Assembly (NCBI GenBank): GCA_948146395.1
Contig: OX411559.1
Location: 28,178,708-28,242,707, forward strand
Source of the DNA: Fragum whitleyi
Taxonomy: Eukaryota; Mollusca; Bivalvia; Cardiida; Cardiidae
Direction: 5' to 3'
Length of the DNA: 64,000 nt
The notes under the pieces are model-generated. The model saw only the letters and a list, made by a program, of their open reading frames with translations. It was not told the DNA's origin and searched no databases. Below, piece after piece: positions 24,890-35,839 of this stretch. Position 1 is the first letter of the stretch. Every line of letters starts with the position of its first letter. Position numbers and translations under genes: made by a program.

Positions 24890-25184
24890 GGTTTTTTTTT
24901 TTTTTGTTGTTGTTGTTGTTGTTGCTCGAATGGGATTTTACGCCGCTTTTTACATTATTTCAGTCATATCGCGGCGGCTAGAGCACATAACAACGGATTC
25001 CTGGTATTTCTCACACCAGTACTACCATCACATCCTTTCCTAGCCTCAAGCTGCTATCCCACATAGGTTTACGATTATCACCGGATTGGTGGTAGATAAA
25101 TAGTCGGAAAGGATGAGTGCCGCCGGAGGGGATCGAATCCTGGACCTCTAGATTGACAGCTACCAACTGCGCTATGACGGCGGT
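24890..25184 (-). mobile_element. Complete tRNA-derived SINE with 13-bp target duplication
   Basis: Flanked by identical TCGATGCTGCTCA at 24877-24889 and 25185-25197. On the minus strand the 5' head begins ACCGCCGTCATAGCGCAGTT and carries a pol III A box (TAGCGCAGTTGGT) and B box (GGATTCGATCCC). CCGCCG and CGGCGG can form an acceptor-like stem. The body contains 'cctatgtgggatagcagcttgaggctagg' and 'tgtgagaaataccaggaatcc'. The 3' end reads AGCGGCGTAAAATCCCAT, then (CAA)n and poly(A). Length is 295 bp. It is the reference copy for fragments at 27.1, 45.3, 52.3 and 61.0 kb. The 3' end resembles tails of known bivalve SINEs mobilised by a partner LINE. Confidence 0.92.
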
Positions 25185-25394
25185 TCGATGCTGCTCAACA
25201 TGGTCATAATGAACAGATGTAATGAACAGAATGGTTACTTAATATTAAAGTTGATTTTAGATTTCACTCTCTCTTGTGCCCATAGATGTTAATTGCAGAG
25301 CATTGTGAAGCCTGCATACACGACTGGTGTCGGAGAATCCTTTTACATGTTCTGAGAAAATACATACAGAGATAAGGCAATATATTGATATTTT

Positions 25395-25992
25395 TATGCC
25401 CCCGCATCGATAGATCGGGGGCATATTGTTTTACTCGTGGCCGTCTGTCTGTCTGTCCGTCTGTCTGTCCGTCTGTCCGAAAACTTAACCTTGCCAATAT
25501 CTTCAAGCCTATTCAAGATACAAAGCTAATATTTGGCATGATGATAGATCTCAATGATCCGCATCCGCTGGTACCAAAGTCAAGGTCATGTGACAAGGTC
25601 AAGGTCATCTGTCAAGGTCAAACGTCCGAAAACTTAACCCGAAAATTTAACCTTGCCAATATCTTCAAGCCTATTCAAGATACAAAGCTAAAATTTGGCA
25701 TGATGATAGATCTCAATGATCTGCATCCGCTGGTACCAAAGTCAAGGTCATGTGACAAGGTCAAGGTCATCCGTCAAGGTCAAACTTTAACCCAAAAACT
25801 TAACCTTGCCAATATCTTCAAGCCTTTTCAAGATACAAAGCTAATATTTGGCATGATGATAGATCTCAATGATCCGCATCCGCTGGTACCAAAGTCAAGG
25901 TCATGTGACAAGGTCAAGGTCATCTGTCAAGGTCAAACTTTGAAAAAAAATGCCGTTACGGGGGCATTCGTGTTTCACAAACACATCTTGTT
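25395..25992 (+). mobile_element. Three-unit (~155-bp) element with hairpin 5' end
   Basis: Begins with the hairpin TATGCCCCCGCAT-cgatag-ATCGGGGGCATA (25395-25425), then a (CTGT/CCGT)n tract. Three near-identical direct units follow, starting at 25487, 25649 and 25802 with AACCTTGCCAATATCTTCAA and containing 'gatccgcatccgctggtaccaaagtcaaggtcatgtgacaaggtcaaggtcat'. The 3' end is 'acgggggcattcgtgtttcacaaacacatcttgtt'. The 206-codon plus frame (25385-26005) merely reads the repeat. A decayed minus-strand relative is at 43500-43792. Units are over 95% alike, suggesting recent amplification or homogenisation. Confidence 0.85.
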
Positions 25993-26004
25993 ATTTCTTA
26001 TTTA

Positions 26005-26215
26005 AGTGGTAATAGTAGTTTTAGTTTTAGCAGTAGTATAATTATTAATATCAGTAGTAGAAATAGTTGTAGTAGTAGTTCAATTATCATTATTCACATA
26101 CTTTAGGTAATATTATTACTTTATACTATACTATATCATTATCACAGTTATGACTATTTCATCATTTATATATTACTTGTAGTATAACCATCATCATTAT
26201 TTTTGTTGTCATTGG
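26005..26215. repeat. Low-complexity TAG/TAT-rich tract
   Basis: Degenerate trinucleotide sequence (agtagtagt, tagtagtag, attatt, tatcattat). No larger unit is evident. Confidence 0.7.
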
Positions 26216-26230
26216 TTCTAACAGTCAAAC

Positions 26231-26376
26231 TCAAGGTATTGGACCCGTAATAGTTCCGCAATGTTAAAGGAGTTAACCGAGGTTTCCTTATGATTTCATC
26301 AGGAAACACCAGTTAACATTGTGAAAGATCATGTGTTCAGAAATGTTGCGAACTTATTACGGGTCTACTACCTTAA
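26231..26376. mobile_element. 146-bp TIR MITE, TTAA-type ends
   Basis: The left end TCAAGGTATTGGACCCGTAA (continuing TAGTTCCGCAA) pairs with the right end, whose reverse complement is TTAAGGTAGTAGACCCGTAA (continuing TAAGTTCGCAA): about 26 of 31 bases match. The right flank is TTAA (26373-26376) and the left is TCAA, one change from TTAA. The terminal TTAAGGTAG matches the MITE at 2004-2231. No coding sequence. Confidence 0.7.
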
Positions 26377-26379
26377 GAC

Positions 26380-27055
26380 GCAGTTATGTTCATCTTTATT
26401 TTCCTAACCTATACCACACTGACAACAATATCGAAAAGTGTTGTTTTATCTTCCTGAAGTTTGATGCTACAGTGTAACACGGAAACAAGAGTTAATTGGG
26501 GTTGATTGATAGGTTGTCATATGCCTGGAAAACGGATATCCGTCAAAATTAGTAATATATTCCGTTACTTCCTCAAACAGTTTTGAGAAAAAAGATGTGT
26601 GTGCATACCAATGCTGTTGCCATTATAGTTTTTATCATTTTTTTTTAATTTCATGTCCCCTTGCATCTACCTCAAAAAGCTGAACATATTAAATGAAATC
26701 AACCCCTCTAGAAAAAAAGAACAAATTTTTTCATCGCTTTCGTTGTATTACAATCATCCCAAAGAGTTTAAAGCGGTATGAAGTTAAAGATTGCTTTTTT
26801 GGTTATTCTTTAGAAGGCAGTATCTCTCTGCTATACCGTAACCTAGAAAGTGTTCTGTCTATAATTAAGTTTACGATGCCGAAATTGCAGTTTTTCCAGA
26901 CCACCAGGAAAAATAGGCTTCTGTTTTATTTCAACGGCAATAACACCTAGTACTTTTGTTTTGATATCGATCTCTGTTATTTCTCGCTGGTTTGGCTAAC
27001 TTAACTATATCCAGGGCGTGTAAGTAGAGGTGCTTAGTAGAGGTGCTTATTTAAG
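26380..27055. other. AT-rich stretch, nothing identified
   Basis: An 85-codon plus frame at 26693-26950 has no recognisable motif or splice context and is not called. Confidence 0.35.
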
Positions 27056-27060
27056 TATAA

Positions 27061-27217
27061 GCTCGAATAGGAGTTTTTACTGGCCTACGATTTTCATCCT
27101 ATAAGTTGGAGACAACTAGTCGGAAAGGATGAATGCCGCCGTCGGGGATCGAACCCGGGACCTCTATATTATATAATATATTATGATTGAGTGTCTAAAG
27201 CGACTCTTGCTGTATCG
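27061..27217 (-). mobile_element. SINE copy with internally deleted body
   Basis: The minus strand carries the B box GGTTCGATCCCCGACGGCGGCATTCATCCTTTCCGACTA (27122-27160), as in the 24.9-kb SINE. It then jumps to the 3' end (GTAAAAACTCCTATTCGAGC). The head upstream differs (GGCCGTGGTCGCGATACAGC) and contains an AT-rich expansion (TATATTATATAATATA). Most of the body is missing. Confidence 0.65.
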
Positions 27218-27289
27218 CGACCACGGCCTCGGGTAAAATCTATTCAAATGTTCATTGTGTGCGCCTTTTTCATAGTTTGTTTAAGACAG

Positions 27290-28725
27290 CTGCCGTTGTT
27301 ATAGTTGCTTTATAGTAGCTGGCTCTCTTATGGCTGCTTTATAGTAGCTGACTCTCTTATTGTTGTTTTATGGTAGCTGACTCTCTTATGGTTGCTTTAT
27401 GGTAGCTGGCTCTCTTATGGCTGCTTTATAGTAGCTGGCACTCTTATGGTTGCTTTATGGTAGCTGACTCTCTTATGGTTGCCTTATGGTAGCTGACTCT
27501 CTTATGGTTGCTTTATGGTAGCTGACTCTCTTGTGTTTGCATTATGGTAGCTGACTCTCTTATGGTTGCTTTAAGGTATCTGACTCTCTTATGGTTGCTT
27601 TATGGTAGGTATCTCTCTTATGGTTGCTTTATGGTAGGTAACACTCTTATGGTTGCTTTATGGTAGCTGACTCTCTTATGGTTGTTTTATGGTAGCTGAC
27701 TCTCTCATGGTTGCTTTATGGTAGCTGACTCTCTTATGGTTGCTTTAAGGTATCTGACTCTTCTATAATTGATTTATGGTAGGTAGCTCTCTTATGGTTG
27801 CTTTATGGTAGCTGACTCTCTTATTGTTGTCTTATGGTAGCTGGCTCTCTTAAAGTTAGTATACGGTATCTGGCTCTCTTATAGTTATTATGGTTGTAGC
27901 TTACTCACTTATAGTTGCTTAATGGTAGCTAGCTCTCCTATAATTGCTTTATGGTAGCTGACTCTACTATAATTGCTTTATTGTAGCTGACTCTCTTATT
28001 GCTACTTTATGGTAGGTAGCTTACTCTCTTGTAGTTTTGAATGCTACTGACTCTTTTTAAGTTGCTTTATAAGAGCTGAATCTCTTGTTGTTGCTTCTTT
28101 TTGTAGTCGACGTTCTTATGAATACTGAATGGTAGCTGACTTTCTTTTAGTCGCTTTTTGGTTGCTGGCTTGCTGACTTTTTTTAATATTTTTATTTCAA
28201 AATACTTTCTTGAAGTTGCTTCATGGTAGCTGACCTTCCTATTGTTGCTTAATAATACCTGACTCTCTTATATTTGCTTGATAGCAGCTGACTATCTTAT
28301 ATTTATTTAATTATATCTGAGTTTTCATTGTAGCTTTTTTAAATATATTTTATGTAACTTCCTTATGTTTGTTTTAATGTCGCTTTCTTTATTGTAGTTT
28401 CCCTACGGTAGTAGACTCTCTCATAATTGCTTTAATGTCGCTATCTTTATTTTAGTTCTTTATGATAGCTGAATTCCTTATATTTGCGTTAAAACCGCTT
28501 ACTTAATTATAGTTGCTTTCTAGTAACATACTTTCTGACATTTGCTTTAATGTCGCTTTCTTTATTATAGTTGCTTTACGGTAGCAGACTGTCGTGTATT
28601 TGTTTTATTGCAGCTGACTTTTTGATAAGTCTGTTGTTACTTAATTTCTCATATTTGCTCATTGGTAGCTTATTTTTCTATTCTAGCATTACTGAAGCTG
28701 GCTTTTAGTTGCAGTATGGTACTAA
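27290..28725 (+). repeat. 29-bp minisatellite, ~49 units over 1.4 kb
   Basis: The unit begins GGTAGCTGACTCTCTTATGG and ends TTGCTTTAT. Copies between 27300 and 27830 are highly regular. From about 27840 to 28725 units become progressively more degenerate (length changes, TTTAATGTCGCTTTCTTTAT variants). No long reading frame is maintained in the array and no flanking gene is evident. Confidence 0.95.
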
Positions 28726-28729
28726 CCTT

Positions 28730-30117
28730 TTCTAGAAAACCATCTGAACGAATGTAAAGTATGGTAAACAAGACGTAAAAATATTGTTGTGTCAAGGTTT
28801 AGAAATAAAACATCAGAATGTGCCAGCTCCATGACAATGGTAAATAATTGATGATTTCAAACCGGGTCGATCAATTTCCATTAACATAATTTGACAATGC
28901 TTCATTTCACAGAAAAACAAAAATCAATTGTTTCAATGATAAGCTTTATCATAGACAATAAACAATTCGTTAATATTTATTATCATTATTTATATATTTA
29001 ACAATTATATTCAAACTATAATGCTTAAACTGAAATCATGCTTCTGTGAAATTTAAGAAATAAAGACATTTTTGCATTCACAAGTAGAATTTGTTTCAAA
29101 GCGAAATCTTTTTATTCCAATGAACTGGTTTTAATCTATTTTTATGGCATTCGACCACTTTTCGCGCATATTTCGTGCTTGTAATTATTTTTGAATTGTT
29201 ATCATCACTTTTTGAAATATTAAATTGAAGTTCAACGATTTCAAAAAAACTTTGTAACATGAGAGAACGTTGAAATGAGAATATATTAGTTCATTTCTGT
29301 TAAAAAAAACCACTACTTATTCGTACCTTAAATGAAGAAAATTACCAAATGATATGATTATTGTATTATAGATGTATGTATATCTATATATATTATAGAT
29401 GACAAAAACATTGTAACTATGGCTTTTAAAGGTATACCTTTTGGGATGCTTCGTCAAAGGCGACGCTTTCGATCGATTTTCCCGCGGCCTTCTTTTCTTT
29501 TCCCGCCATGAGTTCTAGGCACAATAAACAAAGGGACATAACCAGTACGAAAGTTTCTTAAATGAGCTCAACAATATTATCTTACCTTGATAAAAACGTG
29601 ATAATAACACGCATTGGCCGATTTAATTAAAAAAAAAAAAATGGCCCGGCAACTTTTAACGCCAGACAACTGCGAGTTCATTGACTCGAGTAATTCTATT
29701 TTTTTTTTCTTAAAAAACAAGTCGATGGGAGTGGTGGGGATACAGACGATAAAAAGTGTATCTCGGGTAAAATTTGATGCAGTACACAGTATTTTAAAAC
29801 GATGAATTAGTTTCTTCATCAAAATCCTATACTACTTTAAAAATACTTTCATCTGAAATTAGGACTTATATTTATGACGAGAAAAAATCCATTCGACTAT
29901 GCTTACCCAAGACATATTATAAGATTTCACAGTCGTAAATTTATGTATTTATGTTTGATTATTCAAAGTATATATATGAAATCAGTCCTTTTGGTCCAGA
30001 TGTGTCTAGGCTTTAAATAACTGTCATCAATCTGAATAGATTGCTAATAAGAGGCTTCGTACGCGAATCAAGATTTCTTTCTCATTTGGGCGTGAACTGA
30101 TGAACATCCAAAGGTGT
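28730..30117. other. AT-rich stretch, nothing identified
   Basis: Frames at 29577-29822 (-) and 29614-29805 (+) overlap antisense and have no motif. A short AT-rich palindromic run (tatatctatatatattatagat) is at 29378-29400. Confidence 0.35.
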
Positions 30118-30123
30118 AATCAC

Positions 30124-30180
30124 CGTATCAAAGTCAAAGTCAAAGTTTATTTAACAAAAGTAATTTAGGCCTCTGGCCCA
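30124..30180 (-). mobile_element. Possible LINE 3' tail with (ACTTTG)n
   Basis: The minus strand reads GGGCCAGAGGCCTAAATTAC, then TTTTGTTAAATAAAC, then TTTGACTTTGACTTTGAT. An AATAAA followed by a short hexanucleotide repeat is the usual 3' end of a different LINE group. No RT coding sequence was recognised upstream on that strand, so only the tail is claimed. Confidence 0.45.
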
Positions 30181-30184
30181 TAAT

Positions 30185-31016
30185 ACAAAACACATTATGT
30201 TTTTTTAATAATACAATTTTAAAGAGTAACAGAAAGACATGTTCATATAATTTTATCGTAATGCTATTTTCTGTGTATAGTTTACTATTTATAAGTATCG
30301 TAGCCGAAGAACAACAATTCAGACGAATATTTAAGAATTTGAGTGCTGTGGAAAAATAAATCGTATAGTTTCTTAAGTTGTTTTTTCTCTCGTGGACTGT
30401 TATCATACTTTATCATACTATATGGAGCTAAATGCCGTAATAACTGCAGTTCCAGCAAAGCATTTTGACCGTATCCAATTGATATTCCAGTTTCTAGATT
30501 TTCCTACTTCTTCTTGATAAACCCATTCTTCTTGACAATTTTTAACATTTTCGACTCATTTCTTCTTCTCTCGCATAGAAGCGCAAAGTTTGCTTTGAAT
30601 AACACTTTTATGCAATATGTTCGTTCGTGTGACTGTGTAAGTGAAAAAAAGCGCGGTATGTTCACCAATATACCCATTCTCTAAATTACGACTGTTGTCA
30701 TTTAGTCGTTGTCCTACTTTTTCATCCAATCAATAGGATTGATTTTGAAAATTTTGGTTTATTTTCCATGAACTTTCCAGCCAAGGTATATTTTGATCAT
30801 TATTACATTCAAGGTTCTTCTGTGCATTTGTTGTGTAACCTTAAATCTCTCCCGATTCTGATCTGGCAGGGCGTGACTTAGCCTGTTGAAACCTTTATTG
30901 TTCACTGACTATTCTACGTACCTGTAGAATACTTTGGCAACAAGGGCGTATCTCCCATTACACAATTTACGCAAGTGCGTAAAAGAAATAATCATCTGTT
31001 GAAAAATATCGATAAT
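30185..31016. other. AT-rich stretch, nothing firmly identified
   Basis: May be degraded 3'UTR of the LINE tail at 30124-30180 in its lower part. No coding sequence recognised. Confidence 0.3.
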
Positions 31017-31078
31017 GAATTATCAAAACATCGAAACTACAGCTTATTCAAGCCGTAGTTACGATGTTTTGATTATTC
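31017..31078. repeat. 29-bp-arm hairpin
   Basis: The arms (31017-31045 and 31050-31078) match at 26 of 29 positions around a 4-nt loop (ATTC). The inner arm is CAAAACATCGAAACTACAGC against GCCGTAGTTACGATGTTTTG. It may be a palindromic MITE remnant or a structured RNA; nothing else distinguishes these. Confidence 0.7.
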
Positions 31079-31736
31079 ACCAACGCTAAAATCATAAAAA
31101 AAGGGAGCGGACGGAGGGCATTCACCTTTGTCACAGTCCACATATTGCCTTTATCCTTTATATTCTTTGGCTGTCGCCTTCTGAGTGCGTATAAATCTCA
31201 AAGTCCTAGATACGCCTATGGGCAATACTTCATTTGCTCTAAAGACCACTTACTAAACAGTGCTATAAATTCTATACTTCTTTCTTATCGTTTATTTTAA
31301 CATGCTTCCCGGTCATAGGTGGCGGTAGCAAAACATTTTTTATAAGAACTTTTATAGATGCTAAATATAGACAAAGTTTCTTTCGTTGAAATACTCGAGG
31401 ACATCACTGAGGTGACAATTGGATTCCTTAAATGTCAGGGAAAATGATTAAATTAAAGTAAAAGACATGTAGGAAATGTTCGATCATACAAGGGCATATA
31501 ACTAAACCAATTTTCTGGTAAATCAAGTCATTTATTTAGATCATAAGGAGTTTTAAAACGTTTCTAACAGAAGCAGTGTTCAAAATTGTTTTGTTGTAAA
31601 ACTGGGTCACACCAAATGGTTTGAGCTGATTTGATTGGTTGATGGGCCTGTAAACATCCTGTGTTCCAGGTTACACATTTTAAGGGAGTCTCAATTTTGC
31701 CGAATATCGACTCTAGATGAGCCATAGTATCATCTT
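31079..31736. other. AT-rich stretch, nothing identified
   Basis: No supported features. The minus-strand frame 31564-31968 is driven by the GA array that follows. Confidence 0.35.
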
Positions 31737-31867
<131 letters not shown>

Positions 31868-32294
31868 ATCATGCAACAAATGTCTAGACTATTCTTGCCT
31901 TTCTTAACTCGCAAAAAAAAGTCAGAAATTTTAATCAATTTCAGCACACCGAACATGTATTTGACCAAACCAATAACAGTCTTACTAAATAATTTTCTAT
32001 GATACGTAATCCGTTATGGAAATTTTACGATCTGAATGCCCCCTCCCCCGAATTAAAAAGACTGATATTTTCTTTCTCATTCTTGGCGCACATCATTTAG
32101 AGACAAAACGTAAATAATCGTCGGTTGGGGAATTTCCTATTCATAACATTTCACAACCTAAAGCGATTGTCTTCAACCAAAACGCTGTAATTACACGGTT
32201 TTATCTTTTTCGGTGATATGTAGAGTTCCTTTAAAGAACGATTGATTATCTGATGCCATTGTGTAAACAAGAGGATAGGTGTTAACAAGGAGAT

Positions 32295-32895
32295 ACTTTC
32301 TGAATAAGATCAATACCATGGAACGTTTTCAGCAAAGAGTAAAAAGGACATGCCTGGGTACAGTCCTTAAATAAACATATTGGCATGAAAACAAGTTTCT
32401 GATATGATCCCAGGGGCATGACATGAAAAAATTGGTAGAGGTCCACTATATTACAAACAAAATATGGAAGATTTCTGGCTTTTGGGTTCAGAGATAATTT
32501 TGAAATTTTTTGCTCTTTGAATCTATGTAAAAAGTGTTGCACCGTGTTTGGGCCAAAATATGATCTCAGGTTTTTTATGAACAAACTAAGAGGAGGTCTT
32601 CTAGATGATGCTAAATACAAAATATGAAAACTGTCCGTTATCTGGTTTCAGATTTTATTTTATTTTCATCTTTTTTTTTTTCCTTAAGGGTTAAAGGAGA
32701 GTTAAAGGTGGATTACAATCATTTGAACAACTTTGGTAGAGCTTACCACAAGAAACAGCCCTGTCAAGTTTCATCAAGATTGACCCACCAGTTTGTGAGG
32801 AGAAGATGTTAAGAAAAAATTGTGGACGAAGCACGACTGACTACGGACGACGGACATTGGACGATCACAATTGCTCACCTTGAGAAAAGACAATA
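32295..32895 (+). mobile_element. Internally repeated element, same family as 45.8-46.7 kb
   Basis: Shares with the 46-kb element, in order: 'agaggtccac', 'gctctttga-tc-atgtaaaaag', 'agatgatgctaaataca', 'ctggtttcaga', then 'catttgaacaactttggtagagctt', 'tgtcaagtttcatcaagattg' and 'gtttgtgaggagaagatg'. It closes with the 3' module TGTGGACGAAGCACGACTGAC, GGACGATCACAATTGCTCACCTTGAG. The final hairpin arm is lost (AAAAGACAATAAG follows). Minor frames at 32282-32812 are repeat-derived. Confidence 0.75.
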
Positions 32896-34340
32896 AGATT
32901 TATATAGGTATTTTGTACAGGTTATGGATTGTCCAGACAATGCCGTAGTTTAAATTCTATTGCTCCTAGCAATTGGTGGATACTGGTAATCTGTTGAAGC
33001 GTGGTAAGGATGAAAGCTAATAAAAGGTTCAGGTGAAAGAAAATAGTTCCGATGAGAGCATAAAACCGTTATCCATGTTTGGATGCTCAAGTTCACAGAC
33101 GATTGTTTCAAAATCCAAAATTCGTCAAATATAGGTTATTATATAAGACGTTCTTTATATATTAACATTTATGACAAAACCCCAGAATGCACTGTTGTCT
33201 GAAGAGGACAAGTCTTGAAATGAAGTAAATTGGCACTTAAGTGCGCACTACCCACGCTCGGTGATATTAAGCTCTATTAAGGTCTTACTGTGTTCTATTT
33301 TTCAGATTGTATAACACTGGTGAACGACAATTTACGTGCTTATTTCAATAACTCAATATTTGGGAAAATGGGGGCGTATAGTAACCGGCTAATTTCTTGC
33401 GAATCGTGCAACATGCTGTCAATAATTTAGAGGGCGGGAAAAAAGACTTAGTCATTTAAACGCTAATAATTGGAAGTTAAACGATGTAACAGCTGAAAGG
33501 GGGGAGCTAACGTTTAACTATTTCTTGAATATATTAATCGTGAATTACGAAAACTGGTGAAAACAGAAGAAAATTGGGCTTCAACCGACGTTTCGGGCTA
33601 ACCTTGATTGAGTAAAATAGGGCACTTTGAATGTTAAATACAGAACTGAAAAGCAGAAAGGTCCGTTGATGTTTAAACCACAATGAGCCTTCTTAGTATA
33701 GGGATGAAACAAAAGATTTTGGCAAGAATTTGATCAAACTCAACATGCTAGGTCCTTCAAAGGGAATGTAACGACGGTGATATGTAATGACGTTCAGTCG
33801 TATATTGGCAGGAAATGAGAGGATTAAATCATTATTTTGTCAATCACAGGTTGATGCTCACCAGAAGGTCGGAAAACTCGTATGAATTTGAAAACGCCGT
33901 AATAGAACTTCATTTTCAAACACTTTATAACGTTTATAGCGGTTAATTTTGAGGAGCCACTCAGAAGAGATCTATGAAGTAAATCTGCATTGATTTAATT
34001 GGTTGATGCTTCTAGAAAAGGGTGAAACAAACTGTCCCGTTAATGTTAGTTTTTATAATGACCCCGTCTGTTCTTTTAAAAGTATTTTTTATTTTCAAAT
34101 GAAAAATTATCTAGCCTTGTCTTACAATAGAATTATAGAAAAACTATTTATGAGATGATTTCGTCATTTGAAAAGTCGCATTAATATGATTTGAACTTAC
34201 AGAGGCTGAAGATGAATTCCTTAACTTATAGTGCTCAGTATAATATTTCTGCATTCCAAATATTCCATGACATCGTTTTTGTCACGAACGGAACTAGATC
34301 TACCTAAACACTCCTGTCGACCTTACTCTAAGGAGAGACA
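32896..34340. other. AT-rich stretch, nothing identified
   Basis: No open frame of note, RNA gene or recognisable repeat in this interval. Confidence 0.35.
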
Positions 34341-34344
34341 GAAT

Positions 34345-34400
34345 GGTCCATTCGGAACATCGCTCGGACCTTTCCGTAAGCTGGTAAGTACCTCGGACGT
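34345..34400 (+). repeat. Dispersed repeat C, copy 1
   Basis: CCATTCGGAACATCGCTCGG, then CCTTTCCGTAAGCT and TACCTCGGACGTA match plus 37841-37905 and minus 38060-38125. No function assigned. Confidence 0.65.
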
Positions 34401-34515
34401 AAGTGTAGTAATATTGGTCAATACGGCAATACGGCTCCTGGTGGTATTTTGGTTAGTCCGCTTGAAGAATAGGACATTCCTTTAATGCCTTCCGATCGTC
34501 TGTAGAGATCTTTTT

Positions 34516-34582
34516 GGCATGTTATAATTTGAAAGCAAAACGCAGTAGAACACTGCGTTTTGTTTTCCAATTATAAAATGCC
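34516..34582. ncRNA. 31-bp-arm hairpin; pre-miRNA-like or palindromic MITE
   Basis: The left arm GGCATGTTATAATTTGAAAG, continuing CAAAACGCAGT, is inverted on the right across a 5-nt loop (AGAAC), with 28 of 31 Watson-Crick pairs plus one G-U. Total 67 nt, the size and near-perfect pairing of an animal pre-miRNA, although the loop is short. No other copy was noticed in the window, which argues mildly against a MITE. No mature miRNA seed is recognised. Confidence 0.35.
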
Positions 34583-35839
34583 CAATTTAAACCTTAAGTT
34601 GATTTTTTTCGCAATGTCACCTTCAGTCATGTTGGTGACGTCATATAAACCTATATATATTACATATCATTAATTAAAATGAGAAATATAAGCTCGGTCT
34701 ACGGTATATTTTACTGCTGCTAAATGCTCGAATTTTTCACCCTGTAAGTTACTTAATGAATCTACATCATGACGCCTTATAGGGTAAAATAAAAAAAAGT
34801 TGGTCAAACCTATCAAAACCTAGTGAACTATTTTTATAATATCACTGATTTTGTGGTGAAATTATCTGGTGATAAACTGGATGCTGGATAAACATATCTA
34901 ACTAGCCTGTAGATTATTGATCAGAATACCATATCCAGATATTTGTAACAGAAATTTCGATTGTTATACTCCTTTTCATTAGTTTTTAAGTCATTTTTAC
35001 ATTATTCGGGACAAATTATAAAATAGTAACTACATATTGAATGATACAGGATACTACTATTTAGCGACTTCGTAAGTGCCTGGGTATCAAGATCCATTGC
35101 TTCTTCTGACAAATAAGTAGACCATTCACCAAGGGTACAAAATTACTGTTTGGTTGTCTATCAGTGATTATATGCATGGTATCTATTATAGAATAATCAT
35201 CGACCAGACCAGTACAAACAACGTTTATATCAACCATGTAAGAGATAATAAGATAATGTGAATCACAATGGCTGCAATTAAACATGCATTGTTCTTGTGA
35301 AGTATGATGAAATGAATTAATCCTTAAAAAATGAATAAAAATAACAATTTCTAGTAACATGTTTTGACCGTGATAGGTTTCGCATTAAAATGTCACTATC
35401 TCTTTTCTCGTGGCACAAATTTGTCACCATAGATAGGTAAGAAAAAACTTTCCGGAATTATTAAGCCTCCAGAGATATGGATGTACGTCTGGCCTTTTTG
35501 ACTAGATTATTAACTTTACATATTTATACTTGACACAGATATCTTTTCAGCACTTTATATGAATTTGTACTTAAAAATGTCTTTATAGAAAAAAATACAG
35601 TAAAGATCAAACAAAGCAAGCGCACAGAGCGTTAATTAGTCATTGAAAGATAGACATTCTATGTCATTATTCTTACAAATTTGCGTACAAAGCTACCTCC
35701 TTGATAGTAGGAATAGTTCGTTTGATGGAGAAAGCATATTGTAATTTTCACGAAAATGTCGTAGATATTAATAGTTGTAGACAAGCTTAAATCTCGTTTC
35801 TGCATAAGCACCGACGACTAAATGGATTTATCCTTGGTG
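34583..35839. other. AT-rich stretch, nothing firmly identified
   Basis: A 99-codon minus frame at 35061-35360 has fairly mixed composition, but no motif or paired splice sites that I can defend, so it is left uncalled. Confidence 0.3.

Noticed and set aside
25126..25184. A functional tRNA gene on the minus strand
   Set aside because: A and B boxes and an acceptor-like stem are present, but the sequence continues into a SINE body with a tail and a target duplication, so it is a tRNA-derived retroposon head.
25385..26005. 206-codon plus-strand frame with three near-identical blocks
   Set aside because: The repetition is at DNA level (162 and 153-bp units of a mobile element with hairpin end), with no evidence of coding constraint.
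27290..28725. CRISPR-like array
   Set aside because: The 29-bp units are contiguous with no unique spacers; it is a minisatellite in eukaryotic DNA.
35061..35360. 99-codon minus frame with mixed composition
   Set aside because: No domain, no paired splice sites, no start context; cannot be separated from chance.
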